DNA from: Lunularia cruciata
Taxonomy: Eukaryota > Streptophyta > Marchantiopsida > Lunulariales > Lunulariaceae
Assembly (NCBI GenBank): GCA_948567375.1
Contig: OX419761.1
Span: forward strand, 33,332,243 to 33,396,242
Direction: 5' to 3'
DNA: 64,000 bases
Below are positions 19,839-31,890 of the stretch, piece after piece. Within the stretch, counting starts at the first letter, position 1; each line of letters opens with the position of its first letter. The position numbers and the translations under genes are program-made. The notes beneath the pieces are model-generated. The model made no database searches and was not told the origin of the DNA. It was given only the letters and a program-made list of their open reading frames with translations.

Positions 19839-22800
19839 GCTTGATTAGTTCCAATGGGATTGAAGGCTCGACCTATGCAAGTTTGCTTCACTTGCAAGGT
19901 ATGATATCTAATCGCGGTTGTAGAATTTTGGTTGATTCTGGAAGTTCAAAGAATTGCATGTCTATGCAAGTAGCAAAGGAATTGGGTATTCCTATCAAGC
20001 CAGTGATTGGAAGTAGTTTGATGATGGCGGATGGTAGAAAGGGTTCTGCATTCCGCACCTTGCATCCCGTTACCTTCAAGATTGGGAAGGAGTATTTGGA
20101 GTGTATGAGGTTTGTAGTGGCACTTCTACACTATGATATCATTCTAGGTCTACCTTGGCTTGAATGTCATAAGGTTCAATTTGATTGGACCCGACACCAA
20201 ATTCAAGTACAACACCAAGGTAGGAATTTCCGATTAGGTTGTCTGGCACCTCTAAGTAAGACACCTAAGAATAGTCAATCCCAAGATGGGAAGTTTGTCG
20301 AGAAGGTAGCCATAGAGCGAATCTGGAAGGGAGATGAGTCCCAAGATGGGAAGTTTGCCAAGAAGGCAACCATGGAGCAAGCTTGGAAGAGAGATGAGTC
20401 CCTAGAAGGGAATTTTGTGAATGAAGCAGCCATAGAGCAAGCTTTGGAGGATGATAAGTCTGTATTCGCGGTGTGGATCAAGCCGATTGCACAAGAACAA
20501 TCAGAGGAGGGCCAAGTGCCGCATCAAGCAATGGTTGATCGGATAGTTCAAGAGTTTGCAGATGTGTTTCCGATGATCTGCCAAAGGGATTACCCTCCGA
20601 TCGAGGTATGCCCTTCAAGATTGAGTTATTGCCAGGGAGTACTCCAGTGAGTAGACCAATCTATCGGCTCTCACCAAAGGAGTTGGAGGAGTTGCAAACA
20701 ACACTTACAGAGTTGTTGGAGAAGGATTTCATACGACATAGTACCTCTCCGTGGGGAGCACCGGTACTATTTGTTCCAAAGAAGGATGGAGGACTTTGTT
20801 TTTGTATTGATTACCGTGGGCTCAATAAGCAAACCGTGAAGAATGCATATCCCTTGCCTCGGATCGATGACCTGCTTGATCAACTAAGTGGAGCACGCTA
20901 CTTTTCCAAGCTGGATCTTCGTAGCGGCTATTGGCAAATTCCTATTGAAGGAGAGGACGTGCAAAAGACTGCCTTTCGCACAAGGTATGGACATTTTGAG
21001 TGGAGAGTTCTACCTTTCGGACTCACTAATGCTCCAGCAGTCTTCATGGATCAGATGCATCGAGTGTTGGAGGGACTATTGGATCAGTCCGTGGTGGTGT
21101 TCTTAGATGATATCTTAATCTATAGCAGGACAGAGGCAGAACATGTGAATCATGTGCGAGAAGTCCTAAGACGACTAAGACAGTGGAAATTTTACTGCAA
21201 GAAGTCAAAGTGTGCTTTTTGGCAGAAGGAGGTTACCTTCTTGGGTCATAAGATCTCATCAGAGGGGATCAAGATGGAAGAAGAGAAGATCAAGGCCATT
21301 ACTGATTGGTCTACCTCGAAGGATGCTACAGAAGTACGAGCATTCAATGGACTGGCCAGTTTTTACCGACGTTTCATCCACTATTATGCTCACGTGGCTG
21401 CACCATTGACTGACCTCTTGGGAAAGAACTCGAGCTTCCAGTGGACCACCAAGCATGAAGAAGCATTCCAGAAGTTAAAGCATATGGTGTGTTCAAGACC
21501 TATTCTTCAACCATATGATCCTCAACTACCTTGTGTGGTTGATTTTGATGCTTCTAACTTTGCAATTGGAGCTGTGTTGCAACAAGAATTTCTAGATGGA
21601 CTACATCCGATTGCCTTTGTGTCTCACCGACTAAATATAGCGGAAAGAAATTACTGTGCTCGAGATCGGGAACAACTTGCAATGGTATATGCCACCAAGG
21701 TATGGAGGCATTATCTCTTGGGGAAACAAGTGATCATGCAAACTGATCACAAGCCATTGTTGCAGACCTTACACTTGGAGCACATGAAGAGCCGGCATCA
21801 TCGATGGGAAGAGAAACTCCAATTGTTTGACATCAAACTTGAGTACAAACCAGGTCGGTTCCATGTCATTCCCGATGCTCTATCACGACGACCTGATTTG
21901 AAGGATCTTCCTTTCATCATGGCGGCAATTACAACGGTGTCCATTGACCCTAAGGTCCACAATGAGTTTCAATCAGCTCTACGACAAGATCCCTTCTTCC
22001 AAATGGTACACGGTCGTCTGACAGCATGCGACAAGGAGTACAACACCTTTTCCTTCAAGGAAGGCCTTTTATTCCATGCAGACCAGATCTATGTTCCAGC
22101 CAAAGGTGATCTTCGACTTGTGCGCCTTCAAGAAGCCCATGATTTACCAATAGCTGGTCACATGGGAGTGGACAAGACCTTGGGGACCCTCCAACGCCAA
22201 TGGTGGTGGCCCCACATGACACGAGATGTTCGAGACTTTATCCGATCATGTGAGAGTTGCCAACGGAACAAGGCCAGCAACCAGAAGCCGAGTGGACTCC
22301 TTCAACCACTCGCCATTCCATACGCTCGTTGGGAGCATGTGAGCTTGGATCTCATCACATCCTTGCCAAAGACAAAACAAGGACACACCGCCATCGTGGT
22401 GTTTGTGGATAAGCTTAGTAAGCAAATCCACTTGGCACCAACTTGTGATACCGTGGATGCTCCAACCTTAGCACAAATCTACTTTGACAATGTCTTCAAG
22501 CATCATGGCATGCCACGCGTACTCATCTCCGACCGTGATCCTTGCTTTACCGGGAAGTTTTGGCAAGCACTCTTTCAGATACTCGGCACCAAGCTTGCTT
22601 GTCCACAGCCTATCATCCTCAAACTGATGGACAAACTGAACGCTCCAATCGTACATTGGAGGATATGTTGCGGGCCTTTGTCAATGTCCACCATACCAAC
22701 TGGGATGAATGTCTTGCAGCTATAGAATTTGCCTACAACAACTCCAAACAGGCAAGCACTGGATTTTCTCCCTTCTTTCTCAATTTTGGCCAAGATCCGC

Positions 22801-23504
22801 TTGTTCCAGATTCTCTTCTTGCTCCCCCTCCCTCTCAGGTTCCTCCTACTTCTACATTCTTGACCACTATATCCCGCTCTCTCCAACAAGCCAAGTCTCA
22901 CCTCCTTGTTGCTCAGAATCGCCAAAAACAATATGCAGACCATCATCGTCGTGATTTCACCTTTGAAGTTGTTGATAAAGTCATGCTATCCTCTAGTAAC
23001 CTCCCTCTCCCACTTGATACCCAAGTTCGTAAACTTGCTCCTAATTGGATAGGACCCTTTGATATCACCCATATTATCTCTCCTGTTGCTTATCGTCTTG
23101 CCTTACCTTGTCACATGCGTATCCATCCTATCTTTCATGTTTCCAAGTTGAAACCCTTTGTTCCTAACCCTTCTTCCTTTTCCTCTTGAGTCCAACCTCC
23201 CCCTCTTCCTATCCCTATCAATGATCATGAGGAGTACGAAGTTGATCGTATCCTTGCGCGTCGCCATATTCAACGAGGCCGTCGCCAACACATGGAGTAC
23301 AAGGTCCTTTGGAAAGGGTATCCCCTTCATGATGCCACATGGGAACCTCTTTCTCACCTCCAGAATGCACAGATGGCCATCAAGGAATTTGAAGCTTCAC
23401 TGGCAACGAGGACATCACCAACTAGCGGCGGGGGAATATGTAACAATATGGAGTTTAGTGACAAAGTTAGTCGGGCTTACGAAGTAGAGAATAAGCCAAA
23501 ATAG
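19799..23504 (+). pseudogene. pol of copy 2: protease, RT, RNase H, integrase, chromodomain (two frameshifts)
   Basis: Enters in the -1 frame from gag. Aspartic protease with LVDSGSSKN near 19925-19955. RT with FLDDILIYS at about 21100-21126 and YxDD-type Asp pair intact. RNase H with [17 protein letters not shown] near 21540. Integrase with the zinc-finger region (CESCQRNK near 22250), catalytic Asp in SDRDPCFTG near 22530, Glu region near 22640, and a GPF module (NWIGPFDITHI near 23040-23075). Two single-base deletions relative to copy 1 (about 20570 and about 22600) shift the frame. A TGA at 23187-23189, also present in copy 1, separates integrase from the chromodomain (YEVDRILARR, YKVLWKGY, TWEPLSHL, 23230-23400). 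The frame then runs into the 3' LTR and stops near 23504. Confidence 0.9.
23226..23400 (+). other. Integrase-linked chromodomain of copy 2
   Basis: HEEYEVDRIL, then MEYKVLWKGYPLHDATWEP and a C-terminal helix (AQMAIKEFEA). The aromatic positions expected of a methyl-lysine cage (Y of EYEV, W of VLWKGY, and the following aromatic) are present. In chromoviruses this domain directs integration to chromatin carrying particular histone marks. It follows the shared TGA at 23187-23189 in the same frame. Confidence 0.85.
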
Positions 23505-23860
23505 CCTAGAATATTCTAGAAGCATCTAAGAAGCTTCTTAGGAAGCTTCCCAACTAGTTAACTTGCGCCCTAAGTAGGTAGCTTCTAGAAGGAAGCTTCT
23601 AGAAGCTTCTAACTAGCTTAGCTTGCACGCCAAGTAGGCGGCTTCTAGAAGGAAGCTTCTTGAGAAGCTTCCTAGTTAACTTGACTTGCACTCCAAGAAA
23701 GCGGCTCAAGGAAGCTTCTTGAGAAGCTTCAAAGGTCTTGTATGCTACCTATAAATACCAAGGCCAAAGCTCATGCTAGGCATTCGGAGTTTTCCCCATT
23801 CAAGTGTCCCAATGTGAGTTTCCATTCTCCTATTTCTCTCCTCGGTTCCGGTCTTTTACA
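23439..23860 (+). repeat. 3' LTR of copy 2 (422 bp)
   Basis: Starts TGTAACAATATGG after the purine tract GGCGGGGGAATA and ends GGTCTTTTACA. Two differences from the 5' LTR. Followed by the duplicated CATTA at 23861-23865. Confidence 0.96.
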
Positions 23861-23865
23861 CATTA

Positions 23866-25020
23866 GGTCCATTCTTGGATGAGACTTGCCATGTTGTCGG
23901 ATGCAACCAGAGAGGGGGATCATAAGCTCTTTATCTTTGTCTTTGGTGGATGAAATTCTTACCTCAAGAGGTTCTACAATGTGTTTATGATTGGATTCAA
24001 AGACTAGACCACCTTACAATTGAAGACATTTTGGATGTTGGGCACTAGTCTCAAACGGTGATAGTGATTGATAGGTCATTATGGCAAGGGTGAACCTTGT
24101 TGGATAGCCCAAAGCCACTTTACCCACACTTATGAGTTTCCCAAGCTCCCATGCTTCTTAGGTCTTGGGCTTGTTTGTGACTCATAGTTACAATAGTTGG
24201 TGGAGCCCAATGCCAATGAGAGGGAGTAAGTGATGGGTTTTCATACTAGCATTATCATTGTTACAACAATGTTAGAGGGATCCAAGTGTTAGGTGTTAAG
24301 TCAAGCTATGGACCTGAACTATTTGACTTGGATTGTGAGCCTTGGCTTGGTAGAGCAGCGTAAGGTGTGCTTGATAGGTATCACCACTCGGATACTTATG
24401 AGCTTTGTGCCTATCAAGATGATTCAAGCACATACTAGGAATGATGGACCAAGTGAGCAAGGTATTCTTGGGACACAACCAATGGCTACTAGTGAGAGTG
24501 GTCTACTTGGGGTGCATCTATTTACTTGAGTTACATCCTTGGTCTACTTGGGATGCAACTAGAGGACGTATGGAGCTTGCAGCCAAATCAGAGGGAGTTT
24601 CCACATTGAGGTTGGGCACTCTAGTGGTTGGAGGCATGAAATTACTACTCTCAAGGGCCCAATGTAGCAATCAGTTAGTACGTCTTCCACTCTTACATTA
24701 ATTTTTAAAGGTACTTAGGAGCCAGATATCGGACCCAAGCTTACAAGAAGGGAAAGACAAAGAGTTTGGAGGTTTTTGAGGAGCTACACAAGTTGTTTTA
24801 CCTTTAGTATGAAGGATTTGGGTGCTATAAAAGGACTTGATATTTGTATTGAGCTTACAAGTGATACACTAGTTCTTCAATGTCCTTATAAATATAGTGA
24901 CATGGAAATAACATTGATCCAGAGTTGGGGTAGAGACCTTTTTGAGGTTGGCTAGTGGAGATTTCACATGGAGAGTATGCTTTAGCTACAATGATGCCAA
25001 CCAAGAAGGATATGGATGGC
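23866..25020. other. Decayed gypsy-like spacer
   Basis: Continuation of the sequence interrupted by copy 2. No convincing frame. It leads without a visible border into the pol relic that begins near 25021, so it is probably the rotten gag or protease region of that same plus-strand element. Confidence 0.4.
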
Positions 25021-27241
25021 AACTACACATATAGGTAGATGTGTGGAGATTACCATCTTATCAACCAATAGACTAGGGCTGATCAATATGCCATGCTACA
25101 TTGGAGGATATCTTTGATACCATTGGGCATGCAAAGATCTTTAGTACTTTGGATCTTTGAGCAGAATATCATCAATTGCCAATCAAAGAGGAGGATAAGT
25201 CCAAGATAGCATTTTGGGCTATTGATCCTCATAGTAAAGATGTATTATATCATTGGAGGTTCTTACCTCTTGCCTGGAAGAAAATCTCAGACCTTCCATT
25301 CCCTTCAAGCTTGAGAAAGTTATGCCAATTCTTGGGGATGGTTGGATACTATAGGAGGTTCATCTTCTCATTTTCCAACAAGGCTTATGCATTGAGCATC
25401 TACATGAAGAAGGGTGTAGATTACATGGTGATTTTGGAGGACAAGGAGGCTCTCAAACCTTTTGAAGAGCTCAAGCAATCCCTTGTTGTTGCTCCAATTC
25501 TTGTTAAACCTGATTGGAGTAAGCCTTTCATTCTCTACATTGATGCTTCTAATGTAGCTATAGGATGCACTCTTAGTCAATTAGACCAAGATAGGCATGA
25601 TCATCCAATAGCTTATGCTAGTAGGTAGATGGTTTCAGCAGAAAAGAACATCTCTATCACGGAGAGAGAAGGGTTGGCAATGATCTTTGCTCTCAAGAAG
25701 TTTAGACACTACTTGACTGGAGGGAAAGCCACCATTGTCACGGATCACAAGGCTTTGAAGTACATCTTCAACAAGCCTAATGTTGAAGGGAGAATAGCAA
25801 GGTGGATGATACTCTTGTCTAAGTATGACTACACCATTGAGGATAGGCCAAGAAAGAAACATGCAAATGTTGATTTGTTATCTAGAGCCTATGATCATGA
25901 TGGAGATGAGCCAAAGGATGATTCCTTCGATGAGGAGCTCATGAAAATCTCAATCATTCAAAAAGGTTCCAATGGAGTACAAGGAGATTGTGGATTTTGT
26001 GACAAGAGGTAACTATCTAGAGGGAATGCATGCTAGGGAAAGGAAGGCCCTTGCAACAAGATCTAGACCTTACACAATGGTGGAGGATATTCTTTTTCAC
26101 CAAGGAGTAGATGGTCTACTTCAAAGAGCCATGGGTAAGGAAGAGTCTATCCTACTTATAAAGGAGTTTCATGAAGGTTTAATGTGTGGAGTACACTTTG
26201 CAAGAAAGGTGAATGCTTTCAAGATTCTAGATGCATGTTACCATTGGAGAGGGATTTTCAAGGATTGTCTTGATTATTGCAAAACTTGTCATGTTTGTCA
26301 AGCTTTTGCTAGAAAATCTACATCCACTCCTCCACTTAGATCAATTCCATTGCTAGGACCTTTTGAGAAGTGGGGAATTGATTTTGTAGGTCCTCCCAAT
26401 GAAACCCCAAGGAACAATTGGTATATTCTAGTAGTTACTGATTATCTTACCAAGTGGGTTGAGGCTAGACCATTGAGGGACAAGAATGAAGATGAAGTTG
26501 GTAAATGTCTTTATGAACACATTATCACTAGGTTTGGATGCCCTTTGGAGTTAGTTTTTGATAGAGGAAGAGAGTTTACAGGAAGCATCACTACAGCCAT
26601 GCTACAACATTTCTCTATCACACATAGAGTAATTACATCCTATAAGCTAAATTCCAATGGCTTGGTAGAGAGAACCAATCAGACCTTGTGCATGATGTTG
26701 GCCAAAGATGCAGAAATGGAGGGGGCTAAACATCATTGGGACAAGAGGATTCATGCAGTTTTGTGGAAGTGTAGGACAACCATGAAGACTTCTACCAGAT
26801 ATTCTCCATTTCAATTGGTATATGGTATTGAGTCTACCTTACCTATTCACTTTGATCTTCCTACCTTCCAAAGCATTCATAGGAGATTGAAGAAAGCACA
26901 AGGAAGTGATGCTTAGAGGTCAAGGAAGGATCAACTCATGGAATTGGCAGAGGCAAGAGCAGTTGCTATGGTTCAAGTGGAGCAAGCCCAAAGGAAAAAA
27001 GAAGAGCTATGACAAGAGACAAGGCAAGAAGAAGGTGGAGCCTTTCAAACAAGGTGATTGGGTAATGTTGTTTGATTCTATTCAATTCAAGAGAGTGCAA
27101 AAGAAGTTTTTTCCTAAGTACTTTGGACCTTTCATAGTGGAGACGGTGTGGGGCAATTACACCTATGATCTCAAGGAGTTGGGAGGAAGACACTTTGATA
27201 GGATTAACCATGATAAGTTGAAGATGTATCATAGAAGGTAG
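25021..27241 (+). pseudogene. Plus-strand Ty3/gypsy pol relic (RT, RNase H, integrase)
   Basis: RT begins with MCGDYHLIN near 25040 and reaches STLDL, EYHQLPIKEEDKSKIAFW (25150-25210). It then passes straight to LGMVGYYRRFI (25335-25365), so the segment that should carry the YxDD catalytic box is missing. RNase H (LYIDASNVAIGCTLSQ, then ITEREGLAMIFALKKFRHYL) spans 25530-25860, with a TAG at 25626-25628. Integrase (HVCQAFARKS, KWGIDFVGP, VVTDYLTKWVEARPL, FDRGREFTG, NSNGLVERTNQTL) covers 25972-26916 after a frameshift, and a basic C-terminal part with PKYFGPFIVETV follows in a third frame (26906-27241). Closest in style to Athila/Tat or related gypsy lineages. Confidence 0.85.
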
Positions 27242-27289
27242 AGAGACTTTCACTTTGAGGACAAAGTGAAAACTTAGTCGAAGGGTAAA

Positions 27290-27900
27290 TGTAACACCCA
27301 TTTGTGTATGTGTGTGGTATATTTAGCTTGGTATTACAAGTACTTGAGAGATATTATTTACATAGAGATAAAGGATGGTTCTACATTAGTCATGATTAGC
27401 TAAAGTTAGTTATAGCTAAGATAGAGAGGACCTTACTTTAGAGGAAGTAGAAAAGATGAGCACCACTCTTTTGGATTCTAGTGTGTTAACTTGGTATTAT
27501 TCCTAGGTGTTTGGCTTTGAGGAAAGAGTTGAGAACTCTTGGGCCCGCAAGCCTTTTTGTTTTGGGTTCCTCTATAGTCCAAGGATAGCCCATGTGAAGG
27601 AATCCTTGACTTAGTGGTTGGGTCAAGCTAAGATCACATGCTAGTGGAATATGCCCATATGAATGGATATTCCTTTCTACTTTTTGACTTGACTTGACTT
27701 TTAGTCTATTAACTTGAGTTACTCTAGTAATTAGTAACTTTGATACATAACTATTTCACAAGTATATAAACAAGGGGTGAGGAGGTACTCATCATCCTTT
27801 CATTTGCAACTATCTCTCTCATTGAGTTCTCTAGTGAGCAATGTCTTGAGTCTTGGAGTGTTAGCCTTGGAGGAGTATGATGGAGTTGGGGTTCCTTGCC
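27290..27900 (+). repeat. Probable LTR of the plus-strand gypsy relic
   Basis: Begins TGTAACACCCATTTG after a purine-containing CGAAGGGTAAA, in the right place behind the integrase. It contains a TATA box (TATATAAAC, about 27763-27771) and pyrimidine-rich sequence after it. The 3' border is not certain because no second copy lies in the window; 27900 is an estimate. Confidence 0.55.
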
Positions 27901-27910
27901 TTCTTAGTCC

Positions 27911-28248
27911 ATGGTGCACTACCATCATAGCCATCAGATGTTCATCATGAGTGAGAGACAAGCTGGCTCACAAGACACAAGCATGGAGGAGGAGACCTCC
28001 ACGGAGGAAGATGGATCTGGATCGGATTTAGATGTGTATCCCTTGTGTGCTATGGATTTTGCACCTAAGCCAAAGGTTTTGAAGGACCTAAATAAATCAC
28101 CATTGATACTTGAGGAGGTAGAGAGAAGGTTAGCTACCCTCAAGTACGGCCCAAATGTTACCATGGAGGTGAAGGTGAGATTTGAGGAGATTTTATGCAA
28201 GTTCATCCATGTGTTTACTTTCATTTACAAGGATTTGAAAGAAGTCAC
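27911..28248 (+). pseudogene. gypsy pol fragment directly behind the LTR
   Basis: Open frame containing YPLCAMDFAPKPKVLKDL and RFEEILCKFIHVFTF with IYKDLKEV, the conserved approach to the RT domain in gypsy pol (the usual pattern is L..Y.DVFAW.Y.DL). It should lie several kilobases inside an element, yet here it follows an LTR at once, so either gag and protease were deleted or this is a separate fragment. It is cut at 28248 by the giant-LTR element. Confidence 0.5.
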
Positions 28249-31200
28249 TATGACAACCTGGCAAATATCACTTTTGCGGTAATTGGGTAAGTAAAGTTTT
28301 TTCTTGCAAAGATACAATTAGAAATGTCCAAATACAAAGTCAAATGTCACAATGCAGTTCTTCTTGGGTTCTTCTTTAATCTCTTAGGTAGAAACTACAC
28401 CCCGAAGAGAGTAACAAGCATTGATTTGCAGTCTAGTTACAACAATTTGTCACACATAATCACAACTATATCAAATCTTTCCAAAAAATCTTATTGTGAT
28501 GATTCAAGCCCTCCCAAAAATGGCATTTCACTTCAAAATGACTTGGCCTCAGAATTGTGTTCCATCCCTCTATTGAAGGCACAACTTCCTCGATCAAAAT
28601 AACTTCACATCAAGTCTACGCTACACTCACAAATGCAATATACTACTAACACTATAATTCCTCTTTGTCAAGGCATTGCTCTGATTGCACTTCACTTAGG
28701 ATCAAACACACAGAATGAAGATCAAGACTGCGAAATCCAACATTCAACAAACACACTAATTTGCACTTCAAAATTCTTCACACACTCACAAACATAGATA
28801 CAAAATTGATACTCGAAATTAAGCTCAAACAATGAGCATTGCTTCATAACACTTTGCTTTATCTATTCTCAAAATTATGAGCATTGAACAACAACATACT
28901 ACAAATGCCACCTTTAAATAGTGAAGCAAACGACAGTTACTAACAAAAATACCATTTCCTAATAACTTTTCCTACCTACAGATCCAAAATGACAATGCAC
29001 TTTTTCATATCTGCCTCTTCAAATCTCAAATTTTTTACAACTCCATTCCAATGTCTACTTCTTCCTCGGCTTCCAATCTTGATCCCAAAGTAATGTCACA
29101 TACTACTCTATCCTTGGGTTTCACAACTACTAATTCCTCTACCAATTCTACTAATTCTTCACTTTGATTTCCAATTCCACTAGCAGGTAACCTATCAAAC
29201 TCTTTATCTCCCGACCGACTCTTCTCTAACATCTCCACTAGTAACTCCAAAGATATTTTTACTCCTATGTCATCTACTTTGGGTTTTGCTCTTACATCCT
29301 TCCAAAGTTTATCTATCTCCAATTTTACCAAGTCTAATCTAATTGTGATATTATCTTCTGCTTCTAATATCTTCATATCTACAAGAGTTCTAAGACTAAT
29401 CAGCAAGGCATTCAAATCTTTATCCTTTGCATTTCTCTTCCTTGTCACTTGCACCAACAGCTTCAACTTGTGCAATCTTGTTTCTTTCATCCAGATATTG
29501 GCTTTTGTACTTAGCATCGCATTCATCTTTGTTACAATCTCCTTCAAGTCGCATTCTTCTCTCTTGTTCTTGATCTGCAAGCCAATCTTCCTTATACATT
29601 GCAAATTCTGCCTCAAACTTGGCTTTCACTGTCTCCTTTTCCTTCTCCTTCTACACAATCTTCTCCTCCAGATTACGAAGTAACTCTCTCAGTCTTTCTT
29701 CTTCTCTATACCTCACGGTCAACTCCCTTTGCCAAAGCTGCTTCTTTTCTTCTACACTCTCCATCACTCTATCTAACTCTTGCTCCTTCTCTGCTACACT
29801 TGCCATAGCATGAATAATTTCTAATCAAGGATCAATAAATTGCTATTTCAAGATTTCATACTCCACTACTTGCCTTTCCCTTGCTATGACATTTTGCTCT
29901 TTGATTCTTTCTCTACTCCCCACTTCTCTCTCGCAAACTTTTCTCCTTCTTCTCATCTTCTTCACTTGACACTTGGCTTCTCAACCGTAATTGCCTTATT
30001 GGGATGGATTCTTTGCTCCCTGAACTTCCACTCTCCACTTCTCTTACCTTACTTGGTCTTGCTTCATACTTCACCTTCCTTCTAGAGCAAACTCCTTGTT
30101 GAATGGTCACCCTCTTCTCCACCTGCTCTGGAACTTCTTCTTTTGCATGCAAGTTACATTCTTCTTTTTTTCCATCTTTCCTTTGTCCTCCTTGGGTACC
30201 AATTGCATCTCACCTCCATCTTCACTCTTGCTACTCATTTTCCCACTCTGCAATGTGAATTCGGGTTCTTCCTCCTTGTCCGAGTCTTCTTCCTTGCACT
30301 CGGCCTATCCTTCTGACTCCTCTTCTGATGATGCAATTACCACCAATCCTCTCATTGGGTTTACTTTCCTCGACTTCTGAGGTCTTGTTGCCGCTTCTTC
30401 TTCTTTGCCTTGTTGACTCCTCTTCTTCGACTTTGGAGTGTTTACCTTCAACTGCACACTCTACCCCATCTGTGCGTAGTACTTGTCATTGCTCCTTATC
30501 TGCAAGATGTACTACTACTCCTCCGCATCAACATCTCTTCTCAAATCAGGGTGGAAATGCAACACCATCTTGTGTCTATCCGCCGCATTCAGCAAGTTCA
30601 GTCCCAAATAGAAGCGGGCTACAAAAGGCACAATGTAGTGTGGAGGCAACTTGTCTCACAAGTTCCACACCATCTGTCTCACCCGCTGATGAAAACACTT
30701 TGCCCAATTGATTGGCTTCCCTACAAAAATCTTGTGGAAGAATACCACTTGATGCTTCATCACATAAATAGTTTGCTCCGGCTTCAAGATAGCCATCATT
30801 GCTGCTACGATGCCTCTTTTCATCGAGTCCTTATAGCTCTTGACCTTGTAGCCATTCTTCGTGTGTGTTGAAGAGAAGACATCTCTCACCTCTTAGGTTT
30901 CTTCAGCAACTTCTCCCTTCTCCAAGAACATGGATCCTTGCTTATCACCCACCTCTCTTCTGTGTACTAACCTCCAATCTGACTTTGTCCATCAAGCCAG
31001 ATTTCCTCTCTTCCCTTCTCCCTCGGGACCATCAAGACACTTACTCTCAATGATCTCAATCATGAAACTTGGAAAGCTAATGTTCTAGTTCCATGCCAAG
31101 AATGTGATCTAAAGCCTGCTCAAGACCTCAATTCTCGTGATCACATCTAACCTCCGAATTGCATGATTTCTCATTGCAAATTCAAAGTTCTTCTTCCCAC

Positions 31201-31771
31201 CTCCCATCTTTCTCTCTTACACTCTAGGTTCGGGGCTACCCTTCCTACTGATTCCCGGACTAACTCTCCTAGCTTCCTCTCTACATACCAATGCGTCTTT
31301 GACTACACTTCCCTTCCCACGATCTCTCGCATGACAAATTCTTAATGGAAATGGAAAATTACTTGTCATCACTTTGTCTCTACCCCAAATTTTATAGTGA
31401 TGTGCTTCCTCCGTCACTCTTTACTTTGAATTTCTACCAAGAAATCACACCTTTTTCATGCTCCTGTCCCTATCAATTTCTTCCCGTTTATAGGCCAGCC
31501 ATTTTTGTACACGGTACCTTCTTGAATTTCCAACCCCAAAGGAAAGTTGTTACATTGTCCTTGCCTTGGGTTGAGCACCCTCAAGACAAAGTCTCCTTAC
31601 TTTGGGTTGCAGGCTGACAAGGCAAATCCGAGTACTTTGTCTTTTGACACAAAGTCACTTTACCTTGGGTTACAACCCGATGACACCTTTCTTCACCTTC
31701 TAATGCAATACGACTTCTTTGTACACTTCTTCTCCATAAATAAGAAAAAACAAACAAATGTGGGTACCACA
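28249..31771 (-). repeat. 3' LTR of the giant-LTR element (3,523 bp)
   Basis: Starts TATGACAACCTGGC (the usual TGTGACAACC with one change) and ends GGGTACCACA at 31771. Aligns end to end with the solo LTR at 11994-15785 but is about 270 bp shorter through internal deletions. A TATA box (minus strand CTATAAAATTT, 31389-31396) lies upstream of the LTR reading frame. Confidence 0.9.
29038..31207 (-). pseudogene. LTR-encoded reading frame, 3' LTR copy
   Basis: Same protein as at 12788-15235. The start context is conserved (MGGGKKNFEFAMRNHAIRRL from 31207), as is the end (VDIGME near 29040). Recognisable blocks are MKHQVVFFHKIFVGKPINW near 30730 and ITIRLDLVKLEIDKLWKDV near 29310. It is 2,170 bp long, 278 bp less than the other two copies, so it carries deletions as well as stops. 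Confidence 0.65.
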
Positions 31772-31786
31772 TACCTCCTCCCTCAA
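31772..31786 (-). other. Polypurine tract of the giant-LTR element
   Basis: On the minus strand TTGAGGGAGGAGGTA lies directly before the LTR start TGTGGTACCC. This is where second-strand synthesis is expected to be primed. Confidence 0.8.
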
Positions 31787-31890
31787 ATGTAAGCATCCCC
31801 ACAAACATAGACCTTGGGCGTCTTAGAGACCTCCAAGTCTATAGTCCAATATCTCCAAACACTCCACCTATTTACTCGGGTGGCAAATGG

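Larger units (their letters stand above)
18221..23860 (+). mobile_element. Ty3/gypsy chromodomain retrotransposon, copy 2 (young, nearly intact)
   Basis: Complete element of 5,640 bp. 5' LTR 18221-18643, tRNA-Met(i) primer site, gag, pol with protease, RT, RNase H and integrase, a chromodomain, a purine tract (GGCGGGGGAATA) and 3' LTR 23439-23860. It is bounded by a perfect 5-bp target-site duplication CATTA (18216-18220 and 23861-23865). The two LTRs differ at only two positions by eye (C/T in CCTAAGCAGG, and one missing T in TTTTCCCTCATT), which points to a recent insertion. The domain order with a C-terminal chromodomain places it among the chromoviruses. Coding is disabled by one stop in gag and two single-base deletions in pol. 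Confidence 0.95.
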
